A stretch of 64,000 bases of DNA from Arthrobacter sp. Leaf234 (GCF_001422665.1 NZ_LMLU01000007.1:233640-297639); one strand, 5' to 3'. Numbered from the stretch's first letter, positions 17,902 through 27,916 are shown. Translations and numbers: made by a program. Notes: generated by a model from the letters alone, not told the origin.

Positions 17902-18899
17902 GCCTTGCACCCGAGGGCCGCCGCATGCTGCGCATCGAGGCGCGTAACGCCGAGACGCCGGTAGAACGCAAGCCGGACTGGATCAAGGCCAAGGTGAACA
18001 TCGGCCCCGAGTTCGTCGCCATGAAGAACCTGGTGAAGAAGGAAGGGCTGCACACCGTCTGCGAGGAGGCCGGGTGCCCGAACATCTTCGAGTGCTGGGA
18101 GGACCGCGAGGCGACCTTCCTCATCGGAGGGTCCGAGTGCACGCGGCGCTGCGACTTCTGCCAGATCGACACGGGCAAGCCGCAGCCGCTGGATCGCAGC
18201 GAGCCCTTCAAGGTGGCGCAGTCCGTGCGGTCGATGAACCTGCGCTACGCGACGGTGACCGGGGTTGCCCGTGACGATCTCGCGGACGAGGGCGTATGGC
18301 TCTATGCGGAGACCATCCGCCAGATCCACAGCATGAACCCCGGCACGGGTGTGGAGATCCTCATTCCCGACTTCTCCGGCAAGCCCGAGCACATCGCCGC
18401 CATCTGCGACGCGGCGCCGGAGGTCTTCGCCCACAACGTCGAGACAGTACCCCGCATCTTCAAGCGCATCCGGCCGGCCTTCCGGTACGAGCGCTCGCTG
18501 GACGTCATCACGCAGGGCCGGGACCGCGGCATGGTCACGAAGTCGAATCTCATCCTCGGCATGGGCGAGACGCGCGAGGAGATCTCGGAAGCCCTGCGTG
18601 ACCTGCACGACGCCGGCTGCGATCTCATCACCATCACGCAGTATCTCCGACCGAGCGAGCGCCACCTGCCCGTCGACCGCTGGGTGAAGCCCGGTGAGTT
18701 CGTCGAGCTGAGCGAGGAGGCCGAGGAGATCGGTTTCCTCGGGGTGATGAGCGGACCCCTCGTCCGTTCGTCCTATCGGGCAGGCCGCCTCTGGGCGCGT
18801 GCCATGCGCAGGAAGGGACTCGAGCTCCCTGCCGAGCTCGCGCACCTCGACGATTCGGGCTCGGCGATGCAGGAAGCATCCTCTCTCCTCGCCGGGTGA
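17898..18899 (+). CDS. lipA: Lipoyl synthase LipA
   Basis: 333 residues. A radical-SAM enzyme that inserts two sulfurs into protein-bound octanoyl groups. Both iron-sulfur clusters are visible: the auxiliary cluster cysteines 55, 60 and 66 ([12 protein letters not shown]) and the SAM cluster CTRRCDFC (Cys81, 85, 88). The family C-terminal RSSYRAG segment, which gives the serine ligand, is also present. Start is a GTG at 17898 overlapping the lipB stop, with AAGGAG 9 bases upstream. Length is normal for the family. Confidence 0.97.
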   Translation: MSLAPEGRRMLRIEARNAETPVERKPDWIKAKVNIGPEFVAMKNLVKKEGLHTVCEEAGCPNIFECWEDREATFLIGGSECTRRCDFCQIDTGKPQPLDRSEPFKVAQSVRSMNLRYATVTGVARDDLADEGVWLYAETIRQIHSMNPGTGVEILIPDFSGKPEHIAAICDAAPEVFAHNVETVPRIFKRIRPAFRYERSLDVITQGRDRGMVTKSNLILGMGETREEISEALRDLHDAGCDLITITQYLRPSERHLPVDRWVKPGEFVELSEEAEEIGFLGVMSGPLVRSSYRAGRLWARAMRRKGLELPAELAHLDDSGSAMQEASSLLAG

Positions 18900-18969
18900 C
18901 ACCCGATCCGTGCCCGTGTCCGTGCGCGTCGGGGTGAGCGCGCCGCCCATCCCGTAGAATCGAGGGACT

Positions 18970-19722
18970 ATGTCACACGCGATCGATCCCTCAGGCTCAC
19001 CTACGCCCAAGCGCCGTCTGTTCTCCCGCAAGCCGAAGGCGGACAAGGGGCCGAAGAAGCCCGGGCGGATGAAGCAGATCCGCGAGGTCTTCGCGATGAC
19101 CCGCCGCAACGACCCGAGCGTCGTCTGGTTCATGCTGCTGGCCTTCATCGGCATCATCGCCGTCGGCCTCCTCGTCGGCCTGCTCATCAACAACGTCATC
19201 ACGCTGATGATCATCGCGGTGCCGCTGGCGTTCCTCGCCGCGATCTTCATCCTCTCCAGGCGGGCCGAGAGGGCGGCTTTCTCGCAGATCGAAGGACGCC
19301 CGGGGGCGGCAGGGGCGGCTCTCAGCGTGCTCCGGAGAGGCTGGATCCTGCAGGAGCAGCCGGTCGCGGTGAATCCCCGCACGCAGGATGCCGTCTTCCG
19401 TGTCATCGGCCGGCCCGGAGTGATCCTCGTGTCCGAAGGTCCGTCGACGCGAGTGAAGCAGCTCGTGGACGGGGAGAAGCGGAAAATGGCCCGCATCATC
19501 CCCAACGTCCCGGTCCATGTCATCGAGACAGGGCGGGATGAGCGCCAGGTGCCGCTCTCAAAGGTCCCCAAGGCCGTCCAGAAACTGAAGAAGACGCTGA
19601 CCAAGCAGGAGGTCTACGCCGTGGACAAGCGACTGACGGCCCTCGGCACGAAGCTTCCCATCCCCAAGGGCGTGGACCCCTTCAAGGCTCGCCCGGACCG
19701 TAAGGCCATGCGCGGCCGCTGA
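18970..19722 (+). CDS. DUF4191 integral membrane protein
   Basis: 250 residues. A basic N-terminus (KRRLFSRKPKADKGPKKPGRMKQI) precedes two membrane helices (about residues 55-95, VVWFMLLAFIGIIAVGLLVG and MIIAVPLAFLAAIFIL), followed by a cytoplasmic domain with FRVIGRPGVILVSEGP. This is the DUF4191 family, conserved just after lipA in actinobacteria (mycobacterial Rv2219). Function unknown. TAGAAT at 18955-18960 is 9 bases before the ATG, so the leader is at most a few bases long. A strong terminator follows. Confidence 0.88.
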   Translation: MSHAIDPSGSPTPKRRLFSRKPKADKGPKKPGRMKQIREVFAMTRRNDPSVVWFMLLAFIGIIAVGLLVGLLINNVITLMIIAVPLAFLAAIFILSRRAERAAFSQIEGRPGAAGAALSVLRRGWILQEQPVAVNPRTQDAVFRVIGRPGVILVSEGPSTRVKQLVDGEKRKMARIIPNVPVHVIETGRDERQVPLSKVPKAVQKLKKTLTKQEVYAVDKRLTALGTKLPIPKGVDPFKARPDRKAMRGR

Positions 19723-19746
19723 GCACCCCGCGCCTGACGACAGAGG

Positions 19747-19776
19747 AAGCCCCTCCCGGAAACGGGAGGGGCTTTT
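19747..19776 (+). terminator. Terminator after the DUF4191 gene
   Basis: Perfect 12-bp arms (19747-19758, 19763-19774) around a GAAA tetraloop, ending in TTTT. A classical intrinsic terminator, 24 bases past the stop. Confidence 0.92.
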
Positions 19777-19870
19777 CCTGTGCCGCACGCAGGGCATCGG
19801 GGGCCGGGCACGGCACCGACATCCGGCTTTGCGCCCGGGCTGCGCCGGATGCCCGAGGTGACGCAATGGA

Positions 19871-20308
19871 TCAAATCCGGAAGAGACCCGTGGTACGGGC
19901 GCGATCGTGCAGGCCGCGCTGGTCGACGTCGATGATCAGTGCCGGGATGACGAGGCACAGCAGGACGCTGCGGATCAGTGCCGTCAGATACCCGGCCGGC
20001 TGCCCGTCCAGTGTCTGCACCTGCATCCGCAGGATCCGGTGCCCGATGCTGTAGCCGAAGAACCCGACCAGGAGGACCTGCTCGACCAGGAAGATGTACA
20101 GCGTGGCGACTCCGTCGTAGCCGAAGAACGCAGCCGACAGGAGGGAACAGAGCACCCAGTCGATCAGGAGCGCCGCTGCCCGCGGGGCGAACCGCGCGAT
20201 GGAGCCCGGGCCGGATTCGGGTCGCCCGAGGCGCTGCCCTGGCCACTGCTGATTGCCGGAGGGCGAGGGCCCCTCCATCCACGAACCGAGGTCTCGTCTG
20301 TTCACCAC
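19871..20308 (-). CDS. RDD family membrane protein
   Basis: 145 residues with about three hydrophobic segments. The RDD pattern is visible: Arg and Asp in RFAPRAAALLIDWVL, then the second Asp in VDQRGLHDRARTT at the C-terminus. RDD proteins are small membrane proteins of mostly unknown role; some act in ion transport. Start codon is ambiguous between adjacent GTG codons at 20308 and 20305. It is divergent from glnA and convergent with DUF4191, the same arrangement as Rv2219A in mycobacteria. Confidence 0.88.
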   Translation of the reverse strand: MVNRRDLGSWMEGPSPSGNQQWPGQRLGRPESGPGSIARFAPRAAALLIDWVLCSLLSAAFFGYDGVATLYIFLVEQVLLVGFFGYSIGHRILRMQVQTLDGQPAGYLTALIRSVLLCLVIPALIIDVDQRGLHDRARTTGLFRI

Positions 20309-20393
20309 GTCCCCAGCGTACCGGTCCCGCGCGGGGCGTATTATGCTCCTGCCGCACCGGAGACGCTAGGGTGGGGAGCGCAGTTCCTGTCAC

Positions 20394-20431
20394 GTAACGT
20401 CCCGGAAACACGAGCGATACCAGCGAGAAAC
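20394..20431 (+). promoter_or_regulatory. GlnR-type operator upstream of glnA
   Basis: Four pentamers with exact 6-base spacing: GTAAC (20394), GAAAC (20405), GATAC (20416), GAAAC (20427). This is the actinobacterial GlnR site gTnAc-N6-GaAAc repeated twice, with one mismatch in the third pentamer. A TANNNT box (TACAGT, 20442-20447) 10 bases downstream is a possible -10, leaving a leader of about 110 bases before the glnA start. Confidence 0.75.
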
Positions 20432-20562
20432 TGCCCGCTCCTACAGTTGTGACGAGTCGGCGGCAGCGTTCCATCCTGCCAGAGCCCGTGACTTCCCGTG
20501 CGGTGCAGGGACACGCGCTGGCGCCGGATTCCACCCCAGCCATGCGTTAGGAGCATGAATCG

Positions 20563-21987
20563 ATGTTTAAGAATGCGGACGAGGTCCTCAAGTTCATCGC
20601 CGATGAAGACATCAAGTTCGTCGATGTCCGTTTCACCGATCTTCCGGGGGTGCAGCAGCACTTCAACGTCCCCGCCAAGTCGGTCGATGCTGACTTCTTC
20701 ATCCACGGTCAGCTCTTCGACGGCTCCTCCATCCGTGGTTTCCAGGGCATCGCGGAATCGGACATGCAGCTCATCCCGGACGTGACGACAGCATTCGTCG
20801 ATCCGTTCCGGACCGAGAAGACCCTCGCCCTGAACTTCTCGATCGTGAACCCCCGTACGGGTGACCCCTACCACCGCGACCCCCGCAGCGTGGCCGAGCG
20901 CGCCGAGGCGTACCTGTCCTCCACCGGTATCGCGGATACGGCGTTCTTCGCACCCGAGGCCGAGTTCTTCATCTTCGACAACGTGCAGTACGAGTCCTCC
21001 CCCCAGGGCAGCTTCTACAAGGTCGACTCCATCGAGGCACCGTGGAACTCCGGGCGCGAGGAGGTCGGTGGAAACCTGGGCAACAAGACCCCCTTCAAGG
21101 GCGGGTACTTCCCCGTCTCCCCCGTCGACAAGCAGGCCGACCTCCGCGACGCCATCTGCGTGGAACTGGACAAGGCAGGCCTCGAGGTCGAGCGCTCGCA
21201 CCATGAGGTGGGCGGTGCCGGGCAGGCCGAGATCAACTACAAGTTCACGACCATGACACATGCAGCCGACGACCTGCAGAAGTTCAAGTACATCGTCAAG
21301 AACGTCTCCAACGCGTGGGGCAAGTCGGCAACCTTCATGCCGAAGCCCATCTTCGGCGACAACGGCTCCGGCATGCACTGCCACCAGTCGCTGTGGGCTG
21401 ACGGCCAGCCCCTGTTCTACGACGAGCGCGGCTACGCCGGGCTCTCGGACACGGCCCGCTGGTACATCGGCGGCCTGCTCAAGCATGCCTCCGCCGTCCT
21501 CGCCTTCACCAACCCGACGGTCAACTCCTACCGCCGCCTCGTGAAGGGCTTCGAGGCCCCGGTCAACATGGTGTACTCGCAGGGCAACCGCTCCGCCGGC
21601 ATCCGCATCCCCATCACGGGCTCGAACCCGAAGGCCAAGCGCATCGAGTTCCGCGCGCCGGACCCCTCGTCGAACCCGTACCTCGCCTTCGCCGCGCAGC
21701 TCATGGCCGGCCTCGACGGCATCAAGAACCGCATCGAGCCGGCCGAGCCGATCGACAAGGACCTCTACGAGCTCCCTGCCGAGGAGGCCAAGGACATCCA
21801 GAAGGCGCCGGGGTCCCTCGAGGAGGCACTGCTGGCCCTCGAGGCCGACAACGAGTTCCTCCAGGCCGGAGACGTCTTCACGCAGGACCTGATCGACACC
21901 TGGATCGACTACAAGCGCGAGATGGAGATCAAGCCGCTCTCGCTCCGCCCGAACCCCTACGAGTTCGAGCTCTACTACGGCGTCTGA
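20563..21987 (+). CDS. glnA: Glutamine synthetase type I (GlnA1)
   Basis: 474 residues. It makes glutamine from glutamate, ammonia and ATP as a dodecamer. Typical GSI segments are [24 protein letters not shown], the metal-binding [20 protein letters not shown] and the C-terminal adenylylation loop [13 protein letters not shown], whose tyrosine is the GlnE target. Length and the adenylylation loop mark it as the GSI-beta enzyme, the main assimilatory form. A GlnR box lies 130 bases upstream and the modifying enzyme glnE is convergent just downstream, with a terminator between. Confidence 0.97.
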   Translation: MFKNADEVLKFIADEDIKFVDVRFTDLPGVQQHFNVPAKSVDADFFIHGQLFDGSSIRGFQGIAESDMQLIPDVTTAFVDPFRTEKTLALNFSIVNPRTGDPYHRDPRSVAERAEAYLSSTGIADTAFFAPEAEFFIFDNVQYESSPQGSFYKVDSIEAPWNSGREEVGGNLGNKTPFKGGYFPVSPVDKQADLRDAICVELDKAGLEVERSHHEVGGAGQAEINYKFTTMTHAADDLQKFKYIVKNVSNAWGKSATFMPKPIFGDNGSGMHCHQSLWADGQPLFYDERGYAGLSDTARWYIGGLLKHASAVLAFTNPTVNSYRRLVKGFEAPVNMVYSQGNRSAGIRIPITGSNPKAKRIEFRAPDPSSNPYLAFAAQLMAGLDGIKNRIEPAEPIDKDLYELPAEEAKDIQKAPGSLEEALLALEADNEFLQAGDVFTQDLIDTWIDYKREMEIKPLSLRPNPYEFELYYGV

Positions 21988-22014
21988 TCCGCGCCGCACC
22001 ACCTGATCGACCGC

Positions 22015-22044
22015 GACGGCGGCTCCCGGACGGGAGCCGCCGTC
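22015..22044. terminator. Terminator between glnA and glnE
   Basis: Perfect 14-bp arms (22015-22028, 22031-22044) with a GA turn, in the 78-base space between the convergent stops; probably works in both directions. Confidence 0.88.
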
Positions 22045-22065
22045 GTCGTGTCCGGGCAGTGCTAC

Positions 22066-25000
22066 TCAGTACCCGTAGAAGTGCCGCTCGAAGATGGCCC
22101 GGCTGCGCCGTGTCATCCGCAGGTAGTCCTCCTCGAGGTCCGAGCCGCTGCCCGGACCGTACCCGCACCAGCGCGCCACCGCCTCGAGGTCGCGGCGCGG
22201 GGACGGGAGGAGGTCTGAGCCGCGGCCGCTCCAGATGACGTTCGCCGCGCGGATGCGCGTGGCGAGGTTCCAGCCGGCACGGAGGGTGTCGACGTCGTCA
22301 GCGGGCAGGAGTCCTTCCGCGGCGATGACGTCCAGGGCTGCGAGGGTGGACTGCACGCGCAGGCCCGGTACCGCGTGTGCGTGCTGCAGCTGCAGCAGCT
22401 GCACGAGCCATTCGACGTCGCTGAGGGCTCCCCTGCCCAGCTTGAGGTGCCGCGACGGGTCGGCCCCGCGCGGGAGCCGCTCCGCCTCCACCCGGGCCTT
22501 CACGCGCCGGATCTCCCGCACCTCCGTCTCGCCGAGGTCCTGCGGGTAGCGCACGGGGTCGATGAGGGCCACGAACTCGGCAGCGAGTCCGTCGTCGCCG
22601 GCGAGCGGCCTCGCCCGCAGCAGGGCCTGCGCCTCCCACACGAGCGACCACCGGCGGTAGTACTCGCGGTAGCTGTCGATGGACCGCACCATCGCGCCCT
22701 GCTTGCCCTCGGGGCGGAGCGCCGTGTCGATCTCCAGCACGCGCTCGGCCAGCACGGGAGGTTTGCACGGCTGCGTGAGGAGGGCGGCCAGCCGGGCCAC
22801 GATCCCCTCGGCCTGCCGCTGCGCGGCTGCCGCGTCCGCGCCCTCGAGGGGTCGGTGGACGTAGATGACGTCCGCATCGGACCCGTAGGTGATCTCCCTG
22901 CCGCCCTGCCGTCCCATAGCCATGACGACGACGTCGGTGAGCCGCGGTTCACCGCGGGCCGTGAGCTCCTTCTCGGCGACGTGCAGCGCGCCGAGGACGG
23001 CGGCGCGATCGGTATCGGCCAGGGCCTCCCCGACCTGCGCCTGGGTGAGGAGGCTGGAGCTGTCGGCGATGGCGATGCGCAGGAGCTCACGCCGCCGGAT
23101 CAGCCGGATCAGCCGGATCGCCTCGCCCGGCTCCGGATGCCGGGACATCTTGGACTGGATCTCCTGCCACTGCGCCTCGAAGGTGTCGGGTACCAGCGCG
23201 CTGTCCGAGCCGAGCCACTGGGTGGACTCCGGCGACACCTCGAGGAGGTCCGTGATGAACCTGCTGCTCGACAGGACGGCACAGAGCCGCTCGGCGGCGG
23301 CGTTGGAGTCGCGCAGCATCCCCAGATACCAGTGGCTCTCACCGAGCGATTCGCTGAGCCGCCGGAAGCCGAGGAGCCCGGCGTCGGGATCGACGCCGTC
23401 GGCGAACCAGGCCAGGAGGATGGGCAGCAACTGCTTCTGCAGCATCGCCCGCCGGCGCAGGCCGCCCGTGAGCGCTTCGATGTGCCGCATGGCGCCGCGC
23501 GGATCCTGGTACCCGAGCGCGGCCAGGCGCGCCTGTGCCGCCTCGGCCGTCAGCTGGACGTCCTCCGGCCGGAGCGTGGCCGCGTTGTTGAGCAGCGGCC
23601 GGTAGAAGATGGCTTCGTGCAGCCGCTTCACGAGCCGCCGCGTCCGCTGCCACTTCTCGTGCAGGCTCTGGGCGCTGGGCCGGACCGTCACCATGCACCC
23701 CTCCGACGACCGGGCGAGGGAGCGCAGCGCTGTCTCGTCCTCCGGCATCAGGTGGGTGCGGCGCATCTGGACCAGCTGGATCCGGTGCTCGAGCACGCGC
23801 AGGTACCGGTAGGCGTCGTCGAGGTCCAGCGCATCGGACCGCCCGATGTAGCCGGCGGCGCTGAGCGCGGCGATCGCCGAGACCGTGTCCCGGACGCGGA
23901 GCGAATCGTCGAGCCGGCCGTGCACCAGTTGCAGGAGCTGCACCGTGAACTCGACGTCGCGCAGTCCGCCCGGGCCGAGCTTGAGCTGGCGGGCCTCCTC
24001 CTCCCGCGGGATGTTGTCGGTCACCCGGCGCCGCATGGCACGCACGGCCTCGACGAAGCCCTCGCGCTGCGAGGACGCCCACACGAAGGGCGCGATCGCC
24101 TCCTCGTAGCGGCGGCCGAGCTCGAGATCGCCCGCCACCGCGCGCGCCTTCAGCAGCGCCTGGAACTCCCAGGTCTTCGCCCATCGACGGTAGTAGGACA
24201 CGTGGGACTCGAGGGTGCGGACGAGCTGGCCGTCCTTGCCCTCCGGACGGAGGTTCGCGTCGACCTCCCACAGCGCCGGTTCCGGGCCGGGCGAGTAGAC
24301 ACCGCGGGACATGCCGGAGGCCAGACCGGTCCCGATCCGGGTCAGTGTCGTGTCGTCGAGGTCGTCGCCCTCCACCACGTAGACGACGTCGACGTCGGAG
24401 ATGTAGTTCAGTTCACGGGCACCGCACTTGCCCATGGCGATGACGGCGAGGCGTACGCGCCGGACGACATCGGACCCGTGGACCTCCTCGAGCTCGGCCC
24501 GGGCGACGGCCAGCGACGCCTCGAGCGCCGCAGCGGCGAGATCGGCCAGTTCACGCGCGACGACGGGCAGGTAGTCGACCGGCGCGCAGTGGCCGAGATC
24601 GCGGACGGCGAGGTCGGTCAGCTGCCGCCGGTAGGCGATCCTGAGTGCACGGTGGGCGTCCACCCCGGTGACCCCTGCGACCGGGTTGTCCTCCCCCGGG
24701 TCCGCCTGGACCGCCCGGAGGAGGACTGTCCGGAGGTCCGAGGCCTCCACGACGCGGGGCGTGGCCGAACCGGGCACGACGACATCGAGGTGCTCGGGAT
24801 GGCGCATGAGGAACTCGCCGAGTGCCTCGGAGGCTCCGAGCAGCCGGAACAGTGCCGACCGCCTGCCCTCGTCGGCGAAGGTCGCCTCGACCGGGGTCCG
24901 GCGCGCAGCCAGGAGGCGGACGAAGGACTGGAGTGCGAGATCCGGATTCGCGGCGACCGCGAGGCCCGCGAACAGGGCGTCGTCGTTGAGCCCCTGCAGC

Positions 25001-25077
25001 TCCGGCGCGTCGAGGAACCGCCGGCTTTTCTCGAGGTCCGCGAACCCGTGACTGATCAGCTTGCGGTTGAGGCTCAT
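22066..25077 (-). CDS. glnE: Bifunctional glutamine synthetase adenylyltransferase/deadenylylase
   Basis: 1003 residues. GlnE adds AMP to glutamine synthetase when nitrogen is plentiful and removes it when scarce. The two nucleotidyltransferase domains each show their metal site: GARELNYISDVDVVYVVE in the N-terminal (adenylyl-removing) half and GREITYGSDADVIYVH in the C-terminal (adenylylating) half, so both activities look intact. A central helical region links them. It is followed by the glutamine synthetase genes on both sides, glnA convergent and glnA2 38 bases upstream on the same strand. Confidence 0.96.
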   Translation of the reverse strand: MSLNRKLISHGFADLEKSRRFLDAPELQGLNDDALFAGLAVAANPDLALQSFVRLLAARRTPVEATFADEGRRSALFRLLGASEALGEFLMRHPEHLDVVVPGSATPRVVEASDLRTVLLRAVQADPGEDNPVAGVTGVDAHRALRIAYRRQLTDLAVRDLGHCAPVDYLPVVARELADLAAAALEASLAVARAELEEVHGSDVVRRVRLAVIAMGKCGARELNYISDVDVVYVVEGDDLDDTTLTRIGTGLASGMSRGVYSPGPEPALWEVDANLRPEGKDGQLVRTLESHVSYYRRWAKTWEFQALLKARAVAGDLELGRRYEEAIAPFVWASSQREGFVEAVRAMRRRVTDNIPREEEARQLKLGPGGLRDVEFTVQLLQLVHGRLDDSLRVRDTVSAIAALSAAGYIGRSDALDLDDAYRYLRVLEHRIQLVQMRRTHLMPEDETALRSLARSSEGCMVTVRPSAQSLHEKWQRTRRLVKRLHEAIFYRPLLNNAATLRPEDVQLTAEAAQARLAALGYQDPRGAMRHIEALTGGLRRRAMLQKQLLPILLAWFADGVDPDAGLLGFRRLSESLGESHWYLGMLRDSNAAAERLCAVLSSSRFITDLLEVSPESTQWLGSDSALVPDTFEAQWQEIQSKMSRHPEPGEAIRLIRLIRRRELLRIAIADSSSLLTQAQVGEALADTDRAAVLGALHVAEKELTARGEPRLTDVVVMAMGRQGGREITYGSDADVIYVHRPLEGADAAAAQRQAEGIVARLAALLTQPCKPPVLAERVLEIDTALRPEGKQGAMVRSIDSYREYYRRWSLVWEAQALLRARPLAGDDGLAAEFVALIDPVRYPQDLGETEVREIRRVKARVEAERLPRGADPSRHLKLGRGALSDVEWLVQLLQLQHAHAVPGLRVQSTLAALDVIAAEGLLPADDVDTLRAGWNLATRIRAANVIWSGRGSDLLPSPRRDLEAVARWCGYGPGSGSDLEEDYLRMTRRSRAIFERHFYGY

Positions 25078-25115
25078 GAGGCAACACTAGCCACGCAGCG
25101 ACGGCCCGTCGGCAC

Positions 25116-26456
25116 CTAGAGGATGTTGAGGTTCCGTCGCAGCTCGTAGGGCGTGACCTGGATGCGGTAGTCGTGCCACTCCGCGCGCTTGTTGCGCAGG
25201 AAGTTCTCGAAGACCTGCTCGCCCAGGATGTCGGCCACCAGCTCCGAGTCCTCCATGACACGGATGGCATCGTGCAGGCTGGCCGGCAGGGGGTCGTGGC
25301 CCATCGCGCGCCGCTCGGCCGCGGTGAGGCTCCAGACGTCGTCCTCGGCCGCGGGCGGCAGCTCGTAGCCTTCCTCGATGCCTTTCAGCCCGGCGCCGAG
25401 CAGCACGGAGTAGGCCAGGTAGGGGTTGCTGGCGGAGTCGATGCCCCGGTACTCGATGCGGGCGGACTGCCCCTTGTTCGGCTTGTACAGGGGCACGCGG
25501 ACCAGCGCCGAGCGGTTGTTGTGGCCCCAGGCGAGGTGGCTCGGGGCCTCCCCGCCTCCCCACAGGCGCTTGTACGAGTTCACGAACTGGTTGGTGACGG
25601 CGGTGAACTCGGGCGCGTGCCGGAGGATGCCCGCGATGAAGTGGCGTGCGGTCTGCGACAGCTGGAACTCCGCGCCCGCCTCGTAGAACGCGTTGGTGTC
25701 ACCCTCGAACAGCGAGAAGTGCGTGTGCATGCCCGAGCCCGGGTGCTCCGAGAAGGGCTTCGGCATGAAGGTCGCGTAGCTGCCGGATGTGAGCGCGACC
25801 TCCTTGATGATCGTGCGGAACGTCATGATGTTGTCGGCGGTCTGCAGCGCGTCCGCGTAGCGCAGGTCGATCTCGTTCTGGCCCGGCCCCGCCTCGTGGT
25901 GGCTGAACTCCACGGAGATCCCCACGGACTCGAGCATCGCGACGGCGGTGCGGCGGAAGTCCTGGGCGACGCCGCCCGGTACGTGGTCGAAGTAGCCGGC
26001 CTGATCGACGGGGACGGGCTGGCCGTCCGCACCGACCTCAGCGGACTTCAGCAGGTAGAACTCGATCTCCGGATGCGTGTAGCAGGTGAAGCCCATGTCG
26101 GCCGCCTTGGCCAGGGTCTTCTTCAGTACCCCGCGGGGATCGGCGGTGGAGGGCTGCCCGTCGGGTGTCAGGATGTCGCAGAACATGCGCGACGTCTGCT
26201 CCTTATCGCCGCGCCAGGGCAGGATCTGGAACGTCGAGGGATCCGGCTGCGCCAGCATGTCGGACTCGTAGACCCGGGCCAGGCCCTCGATCGACGAGCC
26301 GTCGAAGCCGAGGCCCTCCTCGAAGGCGCCCTCCACTTCGGCCGGGGCGAGGGCGACGGACTTCAGCGAACCGACGACGTCGGTGAACCAGAGGCGCACA
26401 TAGCGCACGTCGCGCTCCTCGATGGTGCGCAGTACGAACTCCTGCTGCCGGTCCAT
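25116..26456 (-). CDS. glnA2: Glutamine synthetase paralogue GlnA2
   Basis: 446 residues from the ATG at 26456 (GAGGG 5 bases upstream); an in-frame ATG at 26468 would add MRVV and also has a GAGG upstream. The fold is type I (FDGSSIEGLARV, GSGMHTHFSLF, ARIEYRGIDSASNPYLA), but the C-terminal loop has YELPPAAEDDVW in place of the longer GlnA1 adenylylation loop. It groups with mycobacterial GlnA2, a non-essential paralogue whose substrate is not settled. It is cotranscribed with glnE (38-base gap). Confidence 0.93.
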   Translation of the reverse strand: MDRQQEFVLRTIEERDVRYVRLWFTDVVGSLKSVALAPAEVEGAFEEGLGFDGSSIEGLARVYESDMLAQPDPSTFQILPWRGDKEQTSRMFCDILTPDGQPSTADPRGVLKKTLAKAADMGFTCYTHPEIEFYLLKSAEVGADGQPVPVDQAGYFDHVPGGVAQDFRRTAVAMLESVGISVEFSHHEAGPGQNEIDLRYADALQTADNIMTFRTIIKEVALTSGSYATFMPKPFSEHPGSGMHTHFSLFEGDTNAFYEAGAEFQLSQTARHFIAGILRHAPEFTAVTNQFVNSYKRLWGGGEAPSHLAWGHNNRSALVRVPLYKPNKGQSARIEYRGIDSASNPYLAYSVLLGAGLKGIEEGYELPPAAEDDVWSLTAAERRAMGHDPLPASLHDAIRVMEDSELVADILGEQVFENFLRNKRAEWHDYRIQVTPYELRRNLNIL

Positions 26457-26696
26457 GACCACCCTCATTCCTTGCCTCGTTGCCCGGGCCGCCCCGATGG
26501 GCGGCGGGCTGTCCCTGTCCGGCGTCGTGCGCGTGCGGCCCGTGCGGAGACCGGGACGCCGGTGCGCGGACCACCGTGAATACTCTACTGACACGGTCGC
26601 ACAGATCAGGTGCGGCCCTGCCCAGTGTGGCGTGCCGGTATTAACACGGGGTTTCCACCGGCGGATGGGCGGAGGGAAGCGGCGGCAGGGGTCCGC

Positions 26697-26702
26697 TAGT
26701 CT
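26697..26702 (+). promoter_or_regulatory. Leaderless-type -10 box of panB
   Basis: TAGTCT ends exactly 6 bases before the panB ATG, with no ribosome-binding site; no -35 is clear. Confidence 0.6.
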
Positions 26703-26708
26703 CGTGGC

Positions 26709-27599
26709 ATGACATCCGCCGAACTGCCAGCACCCTACGGAGAAGGCGTTGCTGCCGCGCCTGCACCTGCCGCGCCTGCTGGTCCCGTCGGCGGGCCGAA
26801 GGCGCCCGGCAGGGTCCGGATCCACCACCTGCAGCAGGCCAAGGAGCAGGGCACGCGTTTCGCGATGCTCACGGCGTACGACCAGTACGCCGCCCAGGTG
26901 TTCGACGAGGCCGGCATCGAGGTCCTCCTCGTCGGCGACTCAGCGGCCAACAACGTGCTCGGACACGCCACGACCCTGCCCATCACCCTGGACGAGATGA
27001 TCCTCTTCAGCCGCGCCGTGAGCCGGGCCGCCCGGCGCGCACTCGTCGTCGCGGACCTGCCCTTCGGCAGCTACGAGGTCTCCCCGCAGCAGGCCGTCGA
27101 ATCCTCGGTACGGCTGCTCAAGGAGGGGCTCGTGCACGCCGTGAAGATGGAAGGCGGCGCCGACTACGCCGGGACCGTCCGGGCACTGGTGCGCGCCGGC
27201 ATCCCCGTCATGGCGCACATCGGCTTCACCCCGCAGAGCGAGCACGCGCTCGGCGGGTACCGCGTGCAGGGCCGGGGCGACGCCTCGCAGCGGATCGTGG
27301 ACGACGCCGTCGCCCTCGCCGAGGCGGGTGCCTTCTGCGTCCTGATGGAGATGGTGCCCGCCGCCACCGCCGACGCCGTGGACGCCGCGGTGCGGGTCCC
27401 GACGATCGGCATCGGGGCCGGACCGGGGACCACCGGCCAGGTGCTGGTGTGGCAGGACATGGCCGGACTCCGCGGCGGGCGGCAGGCGAGATTCGTCAGG
27501 CAGTACGCCGACGTGCGCCGCGTCCTGACCGATGCGGCCCGCTCCTACGCGGACGACGTGCGCTCGGGGACGTTCCCCGGGCCCGAGCACACCTTCTAG
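26709..27599 (+). CDS. panB: 3-methyl-2-oxobutanoate hydroxymethyltransferase
   Basis: 296 residues. It transfers a hydroxymethyl group from methylene-tetrahydrofolate to ketoisovalerate, the first step to pantothenate and coenzyme A. After a 30-residue Ala/Pro leader come MLTAYDQYAAQVFDEAG, LLVGDSAANNVLGHATTLP (magnesium-binding Asp), VKMEGGADYA, VMAHIGFTPQ and IGIGAGPGTTGQVLVWQD. All family landmarks are intact. It stands alone with a leaderless-type promoter, next to the nitrogen block as in mycobacteria. Confidence 0.96.
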   Translation: MTSAELPAPYGEGVAAAPAPAAPAGPVGGPKAPGRVRIHHLQQAKEQGTRFAMLTAYDQYAAQVFDEAGIEVLLVGDSAANNVLGHATTLPITLDEMILFSRAVSRAARRALVVADLPFGSYEVSPQQAVESSVRLLKEGLVHAVKMEGGADYAGTVRALVRAGIPVMAHIGFTPQSEHALGGYRVQGRGDASQRIVDDAVALAEAGAFCVLMEMVPAATADAVDAAVRVPTIGIGAGPGTTGQVLVWQDMAGLRGGRQARFVRQYADVRRVLTDAARSYADDVRSGTFPGPEHTF

Positions 27600-27614
27600 G
27601 CGCGGCCTCCCGGA

Positions 27615-27776
27615 CTACTCGTCGTCCCGATCCCAGGCGTCGTTGCGCTGCTGCACCTTCTCGAGCGCCTTCTCGGCGTCGGCGCGCGTCGCGTAGGGCC
27701 CGATGAGCTGGGACCAGTCCGACTGCCGGTCCTCCTCCACCTCGCGGGTGCGGACGTTGAACCAGTACTCCGTCAT
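27615..27776 (-). CDS. SPOR-like microprotein
   Basis: 53 residues: it begins [20 protein letters not shown] and continues with [20 protein letters not shown], the aromatic/GPY-A-T pattern of SPOR (septal peptidoglycan-binding) repeats. Actinobacterial genomes often encode such a stand-alone SPOR-like microprotein near map. A GCAGGAGG ribosome site lies 5 bases before the ATG at 27776. It has no signal peptide or membrane segment, so binding to wall glycan would need an unusual export route; the role is unknown. It is convergent with panB (15 bases apart) and divergent from map. Confidence 0.85.
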   Translation of the reverse strand: MTEYWFNVRTREVEEDRQSDWSQLIGPYATRADAEKALEKVQQRNDAWDRDDE

Positions 27777-27903
27777 GTCGACCTCCTGCTCTCCCCGGCC
27801 ATCGCTGGTCCGGATCGGTGTGCGGCGTCGCGGCCCCGGCGCCGGGATGCCCAGTGACCGTGCCGCACCACCTGTCGGGGCGGCCGTCCCGACGGGCCCG
27901 CTA

Positions 27904-27909
27904 TAGGAT
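27904..27909 (+). promoter_or_regulatory. Leaderless-type -10 box of map
   Basis: TAGGAT (part of TATAGGAT) ends 7 bases before the map ATG. AAGGG between them is too close to act as a good ribosome site. Confidence 0.55.
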
Positions 27910-27916
27910 CAAGGGT

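Noticed and set aside
26635..26660. A second GlnR site between glnA2 and panB
   Set aside because: One GAAAC is present on the minus strand, but the partner pentamer at N6 is TTAAT, with two mismatches, and no further boxes follow.
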